A DNA stretch of 64,000 bases from Manis javanica (lineage: Eukaryota; Chordata; Mammalia; Pholidota; Manidae): NCBI RefSeq assembly GCF_040802235.1, contig NC_133158.1, positions 35,778,001 to 35,842,000 of the forward strand, read 5' to 3'. A program made the translations under genes and the position numbers. Shown in pieces: positions 1-14,200 of the stretch (position 1 is its first letter; each line of letters starts with the position of its first letter). Below the pieces are notes generated by a model. The model saw only the letters and a program-made list of their open reading frames with translations. It ran no database searches and was not told the DNA's origin.

Positions 1-2130
1 AACCCAAGCAACTCTATGCCTAGACACTCCAGGCACACCAAACATAAAAGTTCAGAAAGGTGAAACATGAAGAGATGGACAGATGTGTACAGGCAGATGC
101 AAAACAAAAAAAGGAGGGATGATGTTACCATCTTGAGATCTGATAAGGTTAAAATTCAGCCTTAAAAACAACAGATACGGAAGTGTCTTAATGCTAAAAG
201 CTACAATACCCCATGAAACAAAATAGTTCTGAATATCTGTGCATCAAACAGATACTGCTGTGTAGCAGCCATCTGCAAAAAGTGAAAGCTCTAGGAGATG
301 CCAGAAGAAATAAAACTTATTAATAATGGTTTAACACACCACTCTGAATCCAACACAGGTTGAGGACAGAAATGAGAAATTTCTGAATAGATACCAAACT
401 TCATGTCCTGACAGCAGTGCAAATGCCTTTTTTTCAAGCACACACAGAACATTTATGAGAGCTGGCCATATATTATAGCACCAAGAAAACAGTACAGTCC
501 ACCACATGGAGACGATAGAGACATATTCTCTAATCACAAGAGAGTAAAACCAGAAAATAATTATAAAGTCAAAAAGTCCCTTCCAACTGGAAGTGTGACT
601 ATTTCTCTATTACTCTTGGTCAAAGCACAAACACAAACTAAAACTAGAATTTCTTTAAAGATGATAACACCTTGCACTGGAATTGGTGAGACAGTTAAAG
701 CAATAATCCAAGGAAAATCACATTGGCAAAAATGAAAACATGAAACATCAAACTGGAAAATAGGAAAAGGACAAAGTAAAGCAGATGAAGTAACTAATAA
801 AAAGCAAAAATCAGGAAACAAAGAAACAGTAAAATTTATAAATGAAAACCTGGTTCTTTAAAAATAGTCTAAGTAGACAAATGGAGAGCTAACCAAATCA
901 AGATGAAAAGAAAGCATGAACACAAAAAAATTTAAGAAGTTACTTACATAACTATTGAAATGAAGGAAGTGTTTTGAAATGATGCTGCTTTGAACAACTT
1001 TGTGCAAATATATTTGAAAACCTAGATGAAGTTGATAATTAGCCAAAACTGACCCCAGGAAAAAGATTTTAAACGGAGTCCCATGTGGAAAAATGGTAAA
1101 GCCACTGGGTGCCTGTAGTATATAAGGGAATTAATTCCTCCACACCTTCAAATACCAGGTAACCTAAATGCTACTTAAACTGTTTCAGATCACAGTAAGG
1201 TTTCCAAATTCTTTTTATGAAGTGACTAGAGCCATATTTCCTGACAAAGGTGGCCTAAGTACAAAACCATCAATGCAATATTTAAATACATTAACAGCAA
1301 ACATCTAATAACATTTAATGTAAACTAATATACATTTACATAGGTTTATGTAAAATGTTTATGAGAGGTTTAATTCAGGCATGAAAGAATGGTTCAGTAT
1401 TAAGAAATCCATTAATATAATTCCATCATTGTAACTGAAATGAGAAGAAAAATCATATCATCTCCACAGTTGCCAAAAAGCCTTCATTAAAACCCAGTCC
1501 TGATACATAAGGTGCTTAATAAATCGATACTTTGTTAGCATGATAAAGCTTATGTATCTCCATCCAAAATCCAGCATTTTATTTAATAAACAGTAAAAAT
1601 ATTCCATGAAAATCAGGGAAAAGACCACTGACCACTTCTGTTTAATGTTGTAGTTAAGGTTTTAGCCAACACAATCAAACATAGAAACATAATAATGGGA
1701 AAGGAAGAGATAAATTGCTTCTATTTACAGATGCTGTAATAGCATATCCTGAAAACCCAAACTAATCAATGAAAAAACTGTAAACAATAAGGAAACTTAA
1801 GATGATTGGACATAAAATTAGTATGTTGGATCAATAGCTATATATTTTAAAAACTCAGAACAACCATGGGAGAAAAGACCACATTTGCAATACATGTTTT
1901 TTACTGCCTGGAAGTAACTTAAAAAATAACCAAAATGTATATGAGAAAAAGATTGAAACACCGATGAAAACAAAAACTAGAGTTGAATAAACAGAAATCC
2001 ATTCCATGTTCCTTAATAACAATTTAGCCTAGAAATGGCAATACTTCTTTTTAAAATGTGGAGCCAGAAATTTTATTTTAAAGTTCATATTTTAAAAAGA
2101 CAAGTGTATCCAGGAAAATTTCCATTACTG
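1..2130 (+). mobile_element. Old L1 (L1M/HAL1-like) fragment, ORF2 region, plus strand
   Basis: The region is A-rich on the plus strand. From about 840 it resembles the L1 ORF2 '[18 protein letters not shown]' segment, then the 'AEKAFD' and 'CFYLQMM' region near 1440-1760, all interrupted by stops and indels. It is heavily diverged. The matching continuation appears at 4840-4975, so a minus-strand L1 seems to have inserted into it. No coding potential remains. Confidence 0.6.
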
Positions 2131-2149
2131 TTTTGCTTTTAAGGTTAGT

Positions 2150-4840
2150 AGGATAACCAGGATTTTTTCCTAAATTTTTTTACCCCTTCACATATTTCCC
2201 CTATTCTCCCATCCTCCTCCCTTATATCATCAGTTTGTTCTCTGAGACTCTGAGTCTATTTCTGTTTGTTTTGTTTCTTAGATTCCACATATAAGTGAAA
2301 TCACATGGTACTTTTCTTCCTCTGTCTGGCTTAATCCCCTCAGCGTAATGCCTCTAGGTCCATCAGTGTTGTTGCAAATGGCAAGATTTCTTTCTTCTTT
2401 ATGGCTGAGTAATAATATTCCATTATGCATATGTACCACATCTTCTTTATCCATTCACCTATTGATGGACACTTAATAGCTTCCATATTTTGGCTATTGT
2501 AAATAATGCTGCATATGTAAAATGTAATATTTATGTATACAGTGTAAATAAATAATAGGGGTGCATATATCTCTTCAAATTAGTGATTTTGTTTCCTGTA
2601 GGTAAATTCCCAAAAGTGGAAATACTGAGTCATATAGTATTTCTATTTTTCGTTTTTTGAGAAACCTCCCTACTGCATTCCATAGTGGCTGCAGCAGTTT
2701 ACACTCCCACCACCAGTGCATGAGGGTTGGCTTTTCCCCACATCCTTGCCAACACTTGTTACCTCTTGTCTTGTTAATGTTAGCCATTCCCATGGTTTTG
2801 ATTTGCATTTCCCTGATGATGAGCAATGTGGAGCATCTTTTCATGTGTCTGTTGGCCACCTGTATGTCTTCTTTGGAAAACTGTCTATTCAGGTCCTCTG
2901 CCCACTTTTAAAATCAGAGTATTTTGATTTGTTTTGTTTTATTGGTATTCAGTTGTATGAATTCTTTATATATTTTGGATATTATACCCTTATTGGATAT
3001 ATCATTTGCAAATATATTCTCCCATTCAGTAGGTTTCATTTTCATTTTATTGATCATTTCCTTCGCTGGGCAGAATATTTTGAGTTTGATGTAGTCTCAC
3101 TTGTTTATTTTTGGTTTTGTTTCCCTTGCCTGGGGAGACATATCCAGAAAAACAAATTACAAGTGCTGATGTTCAAGAGCTTACAGAGTTTTGTGGTTTC
3201 AGGTCTTACCCTTAGGTCTTTAATCCATTTTGAGTTTATTTCTGTACATGGTGTCAGACAGGGGTCCAGTCTCATCCTTTTGCATGTGGCTGTCCAGTGT
3301 TCCCAGCACCATTTGTTGAAGAGACTGTCTTTTCTCCATTGTACATTCTTGCCTTCTTTGTCAAAGATTAATTGACCATATAAGTGTGAGTTTATTTCTG
3401 GGCTTTCTATTCTGTTCCACTAATCAATATATTTATTTTTGTGCCAATACCATCTTGCTTTGATTACCGTAGGTTTGTAATGCAGTTTAAATCAGGGAGT
3501 ATGATGCCCCCAGCTTTGTTCTTCTTTCTCAAGATTGCTTTAGTTATTTGGGGTCTTTTATGATTCCATACAAATTTTAGGATTATTTCCCTAGTTCAGT
3601 GAAAAATGCCTTTGGTGTTTTGAAAGGGATTGCATTCAATGTGTACATTGCTTTGGGTAGTATGGCCATTTAAAAAATATTATTCTTGTCCATGAGCATG
3701 GAATATCTTTCCATTTATTTGTGTCTTCAGTTGTTTCATCAATGTCTGATAATTTTCAGAGTACAAGTCTTTTGTGTTCCTCATTAAATTTATTCCTAGA
3801 TATTTTATTCTTTTGATACAATTGTAAATGGGATTGTTTTCTTAGTTTCTCTTTCTGCTAGTTCATTATTTGTATATAGAAATACAACAGATTTCTATAT
3901 ACTGATTTTGTATCCTGTGACCTTAGTGAAATTATTTATTCTAATTTTTTTGGTGGAGTCTTTTAAGGTTTTCTAAACATAGTATCATGTCATCTGCAAA
4001 TAAAAAGTTTTACTTCATCCTTACTGAATTGGATGCCTTTATTTTTCTTGTCTGATTGCCATGGCTAGGACCTCTGATACTGTTTTGAATAAAAGTGGTG
4101 ACAGTGGGTGTCCTTGTCTTGTTCCTGATCTTAGAAGAAAAGCTTTCAGTTCTTCACCATTAAGTATGTTAGCTGTGGGTTTGTTATATATGACCCTTAT
4201 TATGATGAGGTATGTTCCCTCCATACCCACTTTGTTGAATGTTTTTTATCATGAATGGATGCTGAATTGTGTCAAATAGCTTTTCAGCATCTGTTGAGAT
4301 GATCATGTGACTTTTATCCTTCCTTTTGTTATTGTGGCGTATCATACTGATTTGCCAATATTGAGCCATCCTTGCATCCCTGGAATAAATAACACTTGGT
4401 TTTGGTGCATGATCCTTTAAATATAGTTTTAAATTCAGTTTGCTATTTTTTTTTATTGAGAGCTTTTGCATCTATGTTCATGAGAGATATAGGTCTGTGA
4501 TTTTCTTTTTTGTAATGCCTTTTTCTAGTTTTGGTATCAAGGTGATGCTGGCCTCAAAGAATGAATTTGGAAGCTTTCCTTCCTCTTTAATTTTTTGGAA
4601 TAGTTTGAGAAGGATAGGTATTAACCCTTCCTTAAGTATTTTGTCTCCTATGAAGATGTCTGGTCCTGGATTTTTGTTTGTTGGGCATTTTTGATTACCT
4701 GATAAATTTCATTACTAGTAATTGGTCTGTTCAGATTTTCTTCCTGGTTCAGTCTTGAAAGATTGCACATTTCTAGGAATTTATCTATTACTTCTAGGTT
4801 GTCCAATTTGTTGGCATACTGTAACATCTCCATAATTAAA
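2150..4840 (-). mobile_element. L1 (mammalian-wide L1M), minus strand, 5'-truncated in ORF2
   Basis: Reverse-strand reading runs from the 3' UTR (poly-T-like at about 2173-2181) through the ORF2 C-terminus ([19 protein letters not shown] at about 2859, with a W-W-E-C Cys segment) to the reverse-transcriptase [14 protein letters not shown] block near 4140 and ends around residue ~400 of ORF2. There are many stops and frameshifts, so it is dead. It lies inside an older plus-strand L1. Confidence 0.85.
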
Positions 4841-4975
4841 TATATGGTATTGGTATGTGGATAATTATATTAATTGAACAGAATGGAAAGTCTAGACCCA
4901 GTTATGTGGTAGTTGAATATAAAATAAAGGTTGCATCACAAATCATTGGTGAAAAGACTTTTAACTTTTAATGGT
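4840..4975 (+). mobile_element. L1 ORF2 fragment, plus strand (continuation of the 1-2130 copy)
   Basis: The stretch 'GGTATTGGTATGTGGATAAT' and the following AATTGAACAGAATGGAAAGT match the L1 ORF2 region after the reverse transcriptase. Orientation and position fit the other side of the old plus-strand L1 split by the 2150-4840 insertion. Confidence 0.45.
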
Positions 4976-6640
4976 GTGTCAGTTAGCTTTTGCTGCATAA
5001 CAAAATGCCCCAAAACTTAGTGTCCTAAAACAACAGCAACAATTTATTGCTTATTGTCAGACTAAGGGTTGGCAGGGCAATTCTGATCCCAACACTCAAC
5101 CTCATTGAAGAAGAAGGGGTTGCAACCCAGCAAATGGTAGTGAAGTGTGGTGGATTGCTCCAGACCAGAGCTGGTCCAGTCCCTGGACTGAGGATGGCAG
5201 GTAGGAAATCCCCTGCTGACCAGTGGGAAACTGGAGGTGGGAACTCATACACAAGAAAACCATTCCTGCCAGGATCCAGGCAGGCCAAGGGAGCTGCAGA
5301 GTGAAAAAAGGGATGGATGCACAGTGCAACCAGGAAAGTATCCCTCCAGTATTCCCCCCAGTGCCATCTGCCTCTAACTGGCAAAGGAGAATGGTTCCAA
5401 AGTCAAACTCCATTCTCACAGAGCAAGGAGTGAAGAGCGGATTTGGAGCTGAGCAAAAGGAAACCAGTACTACCGTGGTCCACAGTCTTTGTCTACTCAG
5501 CTTTCGTATGTGGCTTCCCACACACATTTGCACTTCTGTACAACAAAACAGTTCTGTGTTTCCACTAGCAAGATACAATTACACATCAGAGAAGTAATGG
5601 AGTTTTTCACCCTCTCCCCAGAACAAGGAGCTGCACAGTCCTTTTATCCATCAGTGGGCTGTCTAAATGACCCTCAAAGTGACACAGCTCCCCTGAATAT
5701 TCTCTTACCTAAGACAAAATCGTAAAGTTAACCTCCAGCAACTCATATATAATAGTAAAAGGTGGGAAGAAGGAGAACAAAGACAGCATATAAAACACAT
5801 ACATACACCAAGGAATAAGAACATATGCAAAGCTCCAGTTGTCTCTTGTGTAATTGGCCACCAGGCTGCAGGTGACATCTATGATTTCCTTTGTCCATTA
5901 CCCATTCCATTTTTCCCATGTTCCCGGGCAGAATTCCAGCTGGGCAGGGGTCCTTATCTAGTAGACTGACTCCAACCATCGTTTCCCAATGACCTGAGTC
6001 TTCCAGCGTTCTACCTGTTTGGGTTGCTGTAGTTTCCCAATGACCGTTGCTACAAGGGTAGAAGTACTAAGAGATGCCCCCTGAGAAGCCCCTGGGTTAC
6101 AGACATGATCTTTCTTGCCCCCATTGGGCAGCAGCAGTCCAGTTTCCCGTCGGGACTTGGGACCAGTCCCTCCTGCCAGTTGAGTAAACCCTCTTGTTTT
6201 CTTTTGGTTCAATGGCAATAAGCCCAAAATGGCTAGATGAGAGTCTCGTCTTCCAGTTCAGCAGAATCGTTGCTCTGTTTCCTTTGGTGGAAGCACTCCC
6301 TTCTTGGGAGCCAAGACCTGCAAACCAGCAGAGCGCAAAGTTCCTGGGACAGGAAGCGAAAGTTCTGTGCACTTTTTCGTAGGTGTAATAGTGACAGGCC
6401 ACGCCTACTTCTGCCCCTTCCTTTTTCACACTGTGTATTATGACCTTGGAGGAGATGCTACCATATAGTGGACCCAGGTTCAAAGCATGTCCTGCATCCT
6501 GTAAACCACCCTGCCCTTTCAAAGTGGTGTCCTCCTGCTGGCATGGTAGCTGAGTTTTGGTAAGCTATTCCCACTCTACGTCAAGCCAGCTACTCCTTGG
6601 TGATGGTGGATATATGGTAAGACCAGTTAGGTTTGCCTTT
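4976..6640. repeat. Unclassified old interspersed-repeat sequence
   Basis: 4980-5050 (GCTGCATAACAAAATGCCCC, then a 'TAAAACAACA' run) resembles a common mammalian LTR/MaLR-like repeat start, but I cannot name the family. 5640-6560 has several open but unrelated frames on both strands with no recognisable protein; an LTR-retrotransposon internal remnant is possible. No exon or conserved domain is recognised. Confidence 0.35.
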
Positions 6641-6905
6641 TTTATTTTGGGGGTTTCATTCTAATTTTTGGACATGTAAAATACATGGTTCAAAAGTTAA
6701 AACCACTTAAGTGTGTTTTGTTTTGTCTCACAAAATTATGTGTTTTGTTTTGCAAAATTAAGCAAAGATGCACATACATTATTTCCTGGCCTTTCCTCCA
6801 CAAAAGATGGCATACTGTGTACACTGTCTGCGTCTTGCTCTTTCACTGGAACGCACTCCATCATTATCCATTTATTGATGCACCTCTAAATCCACCCCCC
6901 CTTGC
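6640..6905 (-). mobile_element. Old L1 3'-end fragment, minus strand
   Basis: The order 'catactgtgtacactgtctg', 'cttgctctttcactggaac', 'catcattatccatttattgatg' is that of an old L1M 3' region read on the reverse strand. It is diverged. Confidence 0.4.
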
Positions 6906-8690
6906 CTTGCCCGGTGATCATGGAGCTGGATTCTGTCACTTGCCACCTGGCATGATGTTTAGCTTTGTCAATTGAGGGCACTAGAGAGACACTGCCAGAG
7001 GAAGGGGGTTTTCTTCCAGACTCTGGTGAGGGTCCATCTTTAGCACTACAGGCATCTCAGCCCAAATGCTCCTCGTCAGGTTTTTCCTCCTTGCAGTTGG
7101 AGCCAAGAGCTCCTGGCCCACAGACCTGCGCCCATCTGCACCCTGGTGGGGAGTTTCTCACCTGCCAGCCTTGGCCCAAGGTGCCCTGCCCACCAGGCTC
7201 TGGCATCTGCCTGCCAGCGGGAGGTTTCCTGTTTGCCGCATGGGCCTGTGATGCCCCGCCTGCCAGCTTCAACTTGGCACTAATCCAGCTCTGGCCCCGG
7301 GGTAGCCCAGCAGCCTGCAAATGACCTCCTCCAGCGGGATGCAGAGCACATCATGGGAAGGGTCCGCTCCTACCTGCACGTGTGTTTCCTCCTCAGATGT
7401 CTCTTTCAGCCTGCAAGTAGTCTTTTAGAGTACTTTTTCTACCCCTTCTTAGTATGTAATCAATCTAAATAGTTAACAATTACATTAAACTTCCCCTGAT
7501 CGTTACTCTGTGGTTTCTGTGCCTTAGGACAAATCGGTGTCCTAAGTGGCACCAGGAGGTAGACCTGCAGTGGTCAGATTTGGGAACTGGTGTGTTTGAG
7601 TGCCATGCTGAGCGCCTTCCCAGTGGGGAACCAGTAGGCTGGCAGCCTATAGCAGTGGCACCACAACTGATGAAGCTGTTGTTGGAGAGCAAGAATTTTC
7701 CTCTGCCCATCAAGGCTCTCCTGCCTTGTCAGAATCAAACTGACATGAGACAGATTAATAGAGAAGAGAGCCAAAATTTAATTACATGCACACACAGGCC
7801 CAATGATAAAACTGAGACGCAAAGAAATGACCAGAGCACCCAGCTCTTATACATTTTGGGCAAAGAGACCTAAATTTGGGAGCAGTTGACAGTACAAGGA
7901 AAGCTTGGATTTGGGAGCTTCCGTTAGTAAGGAATCCTAAACAGCATTTGGGCTGGGGCAATAAATTAATAAAAAGTAATGAGGTTTGTTTATATAGCCG
8001 TCTGAGCTCTGAATTCCCTATCTCTGGCGATAAGGATGTCCCTCTGCTCCCTGGTACAGGGAGGGTCTCTTTCGACATGGGGGGAATTATTTCCTGCTTT
8101 CAGGGGGCCAAGGAGGGGCAGAGCGGTCGTGTTGCACTGCTATTTCTCAAGTAACTTTAATTCAAAGTGCACAGTATGCTCCAGTGACACGTCGGGGCGG
8201 AGTGGCCCGGGCTCCCACGCTGTCGTCATCTGGGAAGGACGGTCATGAAGTGCCAGCTGAAGCAAATGCCTTTGCAGCCCAGGATGCCACTGCCCTTGGG
8301 GGTTAGGGTGGCAGTGGTGACGGTGCAGAGTGTGCTGTGGGGTGGGCTTTCCTGAGTGCAGTGCAGGGACGTTTACAGAGAGAAGGGCAAGCTGGGGTCC
8401 TTCCACTCTCAGCTCAGGGTCTGAGGACTCCATAGCTTTCATGACAGCCCTTTAAGAAAGAAAAAAGAAAAAACGTGCATTTCTTGGAGCCACAGAGCTG
8501 AAAATAAGCACGGAATGTAATGGTGCAGGTGGCTGGGCTTACAGCCACAGGTGAATTCGCACTCACTGTTTCTCACGTAAAAGTGAGGGCATTAATCGGG
8601 AAAGGATAGGATCCTGAAATTTAGAATGAGGACATCTCGTTGGACCCAGCTGAAATTGAGTCCCCAAGATCCACAGTGAATAGGGCCACT
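6906..8690. other. Intergenic; GC-richer block and possible LTR-like repeat, no gene
   Basis: 6960-7400 is GC-rich with open frames on both strands but no recognisable protein. 7700-8160 (ACATGAGACAGATTAATAGA, then 'ttatacattttgggcaaag') looks like a recurrent mammalian repeat, possibly an LTR, which I cannot name. 8460-8690 shows nothing recognisable. Confidence 0.3.
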
Positions 8691-8869
8691 ATGGACATTC
8701 ATGTATGTGTGTGTGAGGCCCCGTTTTCATTTCTCTCGGATGTACTCTGAGGAGTGGAATTGGCTGGGTCATGTGGTAATTTCAACTGACTGACTTTTGA
8801 ACCCATTATTTTAACTGTGTATACTCAGTGGGATATCATGTAAGACAAAAAGAACTGCAAATCTATCTT

Positions 8870-10200
8870 AAAACTCCACTCAGTTTATTTTAATTATGAA
8901 TACTGTTACTGTAAGTTGAAACTACTTTATGTATATTGTTGGGTAAGCAAAGTAAGTAAATATGTTAATCTTAATAAAATGGATAGTTTAAAGTAGAAAG
9001 ATATAGATATATAGAAGTTAAGAAATAATGTAAACTTGGTTTGGAAGTATCAATGATTCAGTCCTGATTTTAAGAGAGAGATATTTCTAGATCTATCCAT
9101 TGTAGGAACCTAGGAAAAAGAACTCCACCCCCCAGTAGCAGTGACCATCCTTAACACCCGATTTTGGCTATACTATTCCGCACTTTAAAGAATAAAGCAG
9201 TCCTTAGATAAATGATGCACTCAGGTCTGGGGCTGAAAGGGGGAGCCTGAGACATCTAGTTTTGCCACAGAAACAAGGAAGCAATCAAAAGACTAATAGG
9301 GGCATATCAATAAAAGCCCAGGATCTGCTTGGAGGAGTTCCAAGTGGCCATAGCTGGGGCAGTTTGAGAATAAAATAATTATGAATGTAATTGAGTCTAA
9401 CTCATCAAATAAATTAAAATTCGTGAGCCAGTAAAGAAACACACTTTCCTCCACTAACCATGATGATTACAACAATTTCTTATTCTGTGAATTGATAACT
9501 AAGAGGAGAGAACTAATTACTTTCCCTATTGCTTTTGGAGGAACTCTAACATACCCCCAGTTAAGGAGGAGAGGCTGGTGGGTGGGGGGTGTTTTCTTTA
9601 ACAGAAGAATGCCAACTAATTAATGTAAATGGAGTGATTGATTCACGCAAGGATCATCAATGGAGAGGGAGTTTGGGAGGCCGGATGAGTGGGGCACGGA
9701 TGGCAGCGCGGGGTGTGAGGGGATGCGGCAATGTTATGGGGGTACTGACAGACAAGGAGGATGAAAAGGACCAGTGGGGTGGGGGTGGAGGGCCAGCAGC
9801 AAGGGAGACTGGCCACAGGGCGGGGATTGACAAATAAGCTACTGTCTTAGGAAAATGGGGGCCAGTTTTCTCATTGTTTAAGAAGGGATTTGCAAATATG
9901 GAAGGAGAGAAATCTGCAGTGACCCCCTTAGTGATAGACGGAAATGGAACCCACATTGAGGGACATTATACAGAACAACTAGCCTGTAGGCTTCAAAACT
10001 ATGACAGTAAAATAACCAAGGTTGTGAACAGAAAGGAATGACTGGGGCCCAATTTTAGACTGAAGGAACTACATGCAGCACATGATTTGGGACTTAATTC
10101 TACAAAGGACATTGCTGAGGAGGTTGGAAAAACTTGAGGGAGGTCTGGGATTAGATGGTGGTAACGCACCAATGTTACCACCCTCATCCTGATGGTTCTG
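8870..10200 (+). mobile_element. Old L1M 3' UTR, plus strand
   Basis: The non-coding succession from 'agaactccacccccc' through 'gacattatacagaacaac', 'tcaaaactatgacagtaaa' and 'gattagatggtggtaacg' matches the 3' UTR pattern of old L1M elements. The same type of sequence recurs at 48460-48960. It ends near 10200 without a clear poly(A). Confidence 0.5.
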
Positions 10201-10814
10201 CCTGTGGCTCAGAGTCTCTCAGGAGTCTGTGGTCAGGGTGTCAGCAGGTGCCACATCTCTGAAGACTCGAGAGGCGCTGGAGGATCCACCTCCAAGCTCC
10301 TCAAGTAGCTGTTGGCAGCCGGCTTCTGTCCTCAACCCACCACATGGGGCTTTCCAGAGGACCAAGCGTCCTGACACAGCTTGCCCCCGTGTGCTTGCTA
10401 ACAGAGCAGCAGAGAGAAAGAGAGATCGAGTTAGAGTCTGAAGTGGCCAGCCCAACCTGAGAAAGAGCACACCAGCCCTGCTGGTCACACAACACCACAG
10501 TGCTGTCACTGCAGCGGGGCTGGGGAGGGCTGCACGTGTGTGTGAGGGCAGAGGCTGCCCGCCATACCCCATTCACCATTACCTTTCAGGGGCAAACACG
10601 TTAACCAGTTAAAGATTGACTTTACAGTAGATGATGATGTTATTGTCATTATTTTCCTTTAAGTAGTAAAGCCTATTAGAGCAGGAGGGAAATTCCTTAG
10701 GCACAAAGAAGGATCCTATTTTCCAGATTTTCTAAGTTAAAGGAAAGAATGGCAGAGAGGAAGAGGCTGACACCCATTAAAAATGACTCCTTTGGATCCT
10801 AGTGACATTCTGAA
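10201..10814. other. Intergenic; one unclassified repeat, no gene
   Basis: 10215-10560 (GGTGTCAGCAGG, CTCCAAGCTCCTCAAGTAGC) looks like a worn interspersed repeat of the MaLR/LTR kind, but it is not assignable by eye. The open frames on both strands here have no recognisable domain. 10600-10814 shows nothing. Confidence 0.3.
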
Positions 10815-11010
10815 AGGGCCTCCTTCGTGCCAGGCGTGCGTGCAGGCTGCTTCCACCTGTGTCATCTCCTGATATTCTTGTAACACCTCTACCCCAGAGG
10901 TGGAGACAGGCTCAGACAGCTTGTCACTTGGGCAATGTCATATCTTTAGTGAGAAGAGGAGCTGGGACAGAAACCTGTGTGAGTCTTTCTATTCTTCCAG
11001 AACCTTTAGC
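10815..11010 (-). repeat. MIR SINE, minus strand
   Basis: The order 'gtgccaggcgtgcgtgcagg', 'tctaccccagaggtggagac', 'gacagcttgtcacttgggca', 'gagctgggacagaaacc' is the reverse-strand MIR pattern (size-class, cell-count, previous-accession blocks of the core SINE). Confidence 0.65.
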
Positions 11011-11194
11011 TTCACAGCCTCTCCTAGGAGCAATATAAACAGCAGGAAATGGTTTCTGTTTATTCTTGCCTGTTTACCACATTTATGGAATGTGCTGTTC
11101 CTCTTAGCTTGGTGAGATCACTAACATGAAATGTTTCATTAGTTTATGCAAATTGCTAAAATGACCTAGCAGATTATTTTGTAATCATGCCCTC

Positions 11195-11241
11195 AAGAAT
11201 TCTTATTAAAGTGAACTTTTACAAAGAATTCTTATTAAAGT
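11195..11241. repeat. 18-bp direct repeat, period 29
   Basis: AAGAATTCTTATTAAAGT occurs exactly at 11195-11212 and 11224-11241, separated by 11 bp. A short local duplication; no function inferred. Confidence 0.9.
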
Positions 11242-14200
11242 TCCAATAAAGTGATTACTAGTGAGCAATAGCATGAATTTTTAGGAGATCTATTTTATTA
11301 TTTTGAATAAGTAATTCATGCACATGGTACAAAATTTAAGAGGAGTAACAACAACAATAATCAAACAGTAAAAAAATCTTGTTCATTCCTCTTCCTCCCC
11401 GGCCTCCTAATTCTCTCTGGGATCCCTACCAGAGCTGTCCTTGTGTGTTTGAGAATTCCTCTTGCTCAGGTGGGTTTATATTTTATTTCAATATGGGGTC
11501 TAAGAGAATCAGAAGCTTCATTCTGGCCAAGATATTGGTTAAGAGAGAGGCACTAGGCTTCAATGCAAACATTTATGTCATATGCACTGTCTCATCTTGA
11601 TTTATTGCCTCATTATTTACTCTCAGCCTTATTTTGCTGTCTTTGTGGATCTAATCAATAAAACTGAGCTTGCATTCACCCTCACGGGTGGTTGCAGATA
11701 ATGATCGCTTAGTTACAAACGTTTGAGTCTCCTTAAAGTGTTAATCCTCTACAACTGTTGAACGATAACCAGCCTGGGGTTCCCTTCACCCCTTTCCTGT
11801 ACTGGATGCCCTGTTGCCTGGGTGTCATGTCTCTTTCCCAGTTTATTACTTTGCTTTCATAGAGCACGTCCTCCAGGGCATCCTGAGAAAGGATACACAT
11901 ATGTGAGACAAATTGTTTTAACCTTTGTATGTCTGCAAATGCCTTTTTCTACTTTCACATTCGACTGACTGTTTGGCCGAATATAGACTCAGAAAGCTAT
12001 TTTTGAGATGGCCTTGGTCATTTCTATTCCAGCTCCCAGTGTTGCTGATGAGAAATATGAAGCCATTATGATTCCCAATTCATTCATGTGACTTTATCTC
12101 TCTAGAAGCTTATGGTATCTTTTCTTTGTCCCCACTGTTCTAAAATTCAAAATGATATTAGTTAGTTTGAGTTTCTCTTCATTCATTGCACTGAGTATTC
12201 AATGGGTCCTTTTAATTGGGAAACTTACATCTCTCAGTCTTGGGAAATTTTTTTGAATTATGTCATTGATGACTCCCTCTCCTGCACCCCATCCTTTTTG
12301 GAAACACTTTTATTCATTTATTACACTAGTCCTCAAATTTTCTGCTGTAATTTCTGGGAGATTTCCTCAATTTGAATTCCAACTCTTCCATGGAGGTTTT
12401 CATTTGTTACCTTGTTTTTCATATTAAATAGGTCTTTTCTCTATTCATTTTTCATAGCATCCAGTTCTTGGTTCATGAGTACAGAATCTTCTCTTACCTC
12501 TCTGAGGATATTGATAGGCTACATTTTCCTTCCCCTGCATAATCTTTGTTTCTTCCAAATTGCTTTTTTAGAGTTTGTTTTGATCTTTATCTCCCACATT
12601 GATGTTTTCCTCAGATATCTTCACCCTTGGTCAAGTGCTTATGACTAAGAGTCAGGGATTAAAAAGCTGGCTCAGAGTTCTGAGAGTGTTGGGAGGTGCT
12701 GTCAATTATGAACCTCATTGTATGGTGATCTGGCTGGATCATTTGTTGGGGAATCCCAATAGTGGTATCTTTAGGTCTTTCCTCTAGGGAAGACTGGATT
12801 CCCCAGAGGAAGGTTTTCCAATCTCCTGCCCCCATGGAGATAAGGAAAGGGGTCTTGGAGGCCTCAAATTTTGCTTCACATGCAATTAATTAGTTTGCCC
12901 ATTTTCAGTACAGTACCATGCCTCCAACTGAATCATTAACCAAAAGCTCTCTTCTTCAAACCTTTTCCAAGGAATATATTTTCAGATCCATGCTGGGGTA
13001 GAGAAAGGGCAGTTGCCTGGAAGTCTTAGAAAAGGGACTTCTCCAAGAACTTTGACCCAATTCTCACTGTAGCCATTCCTTTACCCCCATTTCAGTAGGT
13101 ACTGGGGTTTCCAGTTCCTGAGCCTTTTGAGAATTCTGTGGCATAAACACTGCTTCCCAGCTTTCTCCATTGCTAGACTGGCTGTCCGCTAGGTCACTTG
13201 TCCATCTGCTTTTCCAGTTTCATGTTGTATTATCTCCTTTCCAATTCTTCCCAAGATTAAGGATTTATATTTTGTGGTTGTTAATCCCTTTATTCCAGTT
13301 TTAGTAGAAAGGGAGTGAGAATAAATGTATGTCTTCAACTCAACCTCCCACCCAGCCTGTTAGTTTTGATTTTATATATCGAAAAAAGACTACTAGGATG
13401 TGTTCATTATGTTTACCTTGCCTTTTTCCACAAGGGATTTTGTAGTGGAAATAATGGTCGTGTTATTTCAGAAGTGTTCAAATTTCATTCCTCGAAAATG
13501 TCTTCTCATTACTGTATATTGTTGGTGAACTTAAGACCCATCAGAGGCATTTGTGGAACTTCTTTCCTCCAAAAGTTGAACTTCAGAGCACGCTGAAAAG
13601 TACCTAGTCACTTTTGTGTACACAGAAACATTGCTTATGAGGAAACAATAGGTTTTTCAAGGTTTTTGCGTTTCTTGCTGTTTAGAAACCAATTCAGTTT
13701 ACTTAGTTGTTGACAGTGTTCCCACAGATTCTGTGTCTGGCATCAAAGCTGGAACAAGGGAAAGGTTCTAAATGAGATACACCACAGTGTCACCTTTGGG
13801 TCTGAGGTCATCCTTTAACCCCATAGCCCTCCTCACTTGTCTAGTTAAAACCCCTTTTGCATATCTAGGACTTAAGCTCCATTCATTATCCTTAACACCC
13901 ATAAAGAGGTAATGTATTTTGTAACAAGCTGTAATGTATGTTTACAAGCTTTTATTCCCTTAAACAACATTTTGGTATCTGCAGAAAAGTGCTGATGATT
14001 AAATACTGCTCTATCTCACCAGCTGGATTCATACACCCACCCCCAGATTTTGTGTTCACTTCGGGTGGTAACTCATCATTCCCATTTGGCAGGCACTGAG
14101 AAGCAGCCAGTCTTCATTCTACGAATATTTCTTATTGCCTGGCATCCTAAGTGGCCCTCTCATTGTGACCTGGAGTCCAAACCCTGAGGTCTGACATTTT

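Noticed and set aside
5743..6522. Open minus-strand frames as an endogenous retroviral gene
   Set aside because: No protease, reverse-transcriptase, integrase or envelope motif could be recognised; left as an unclassified repeat.
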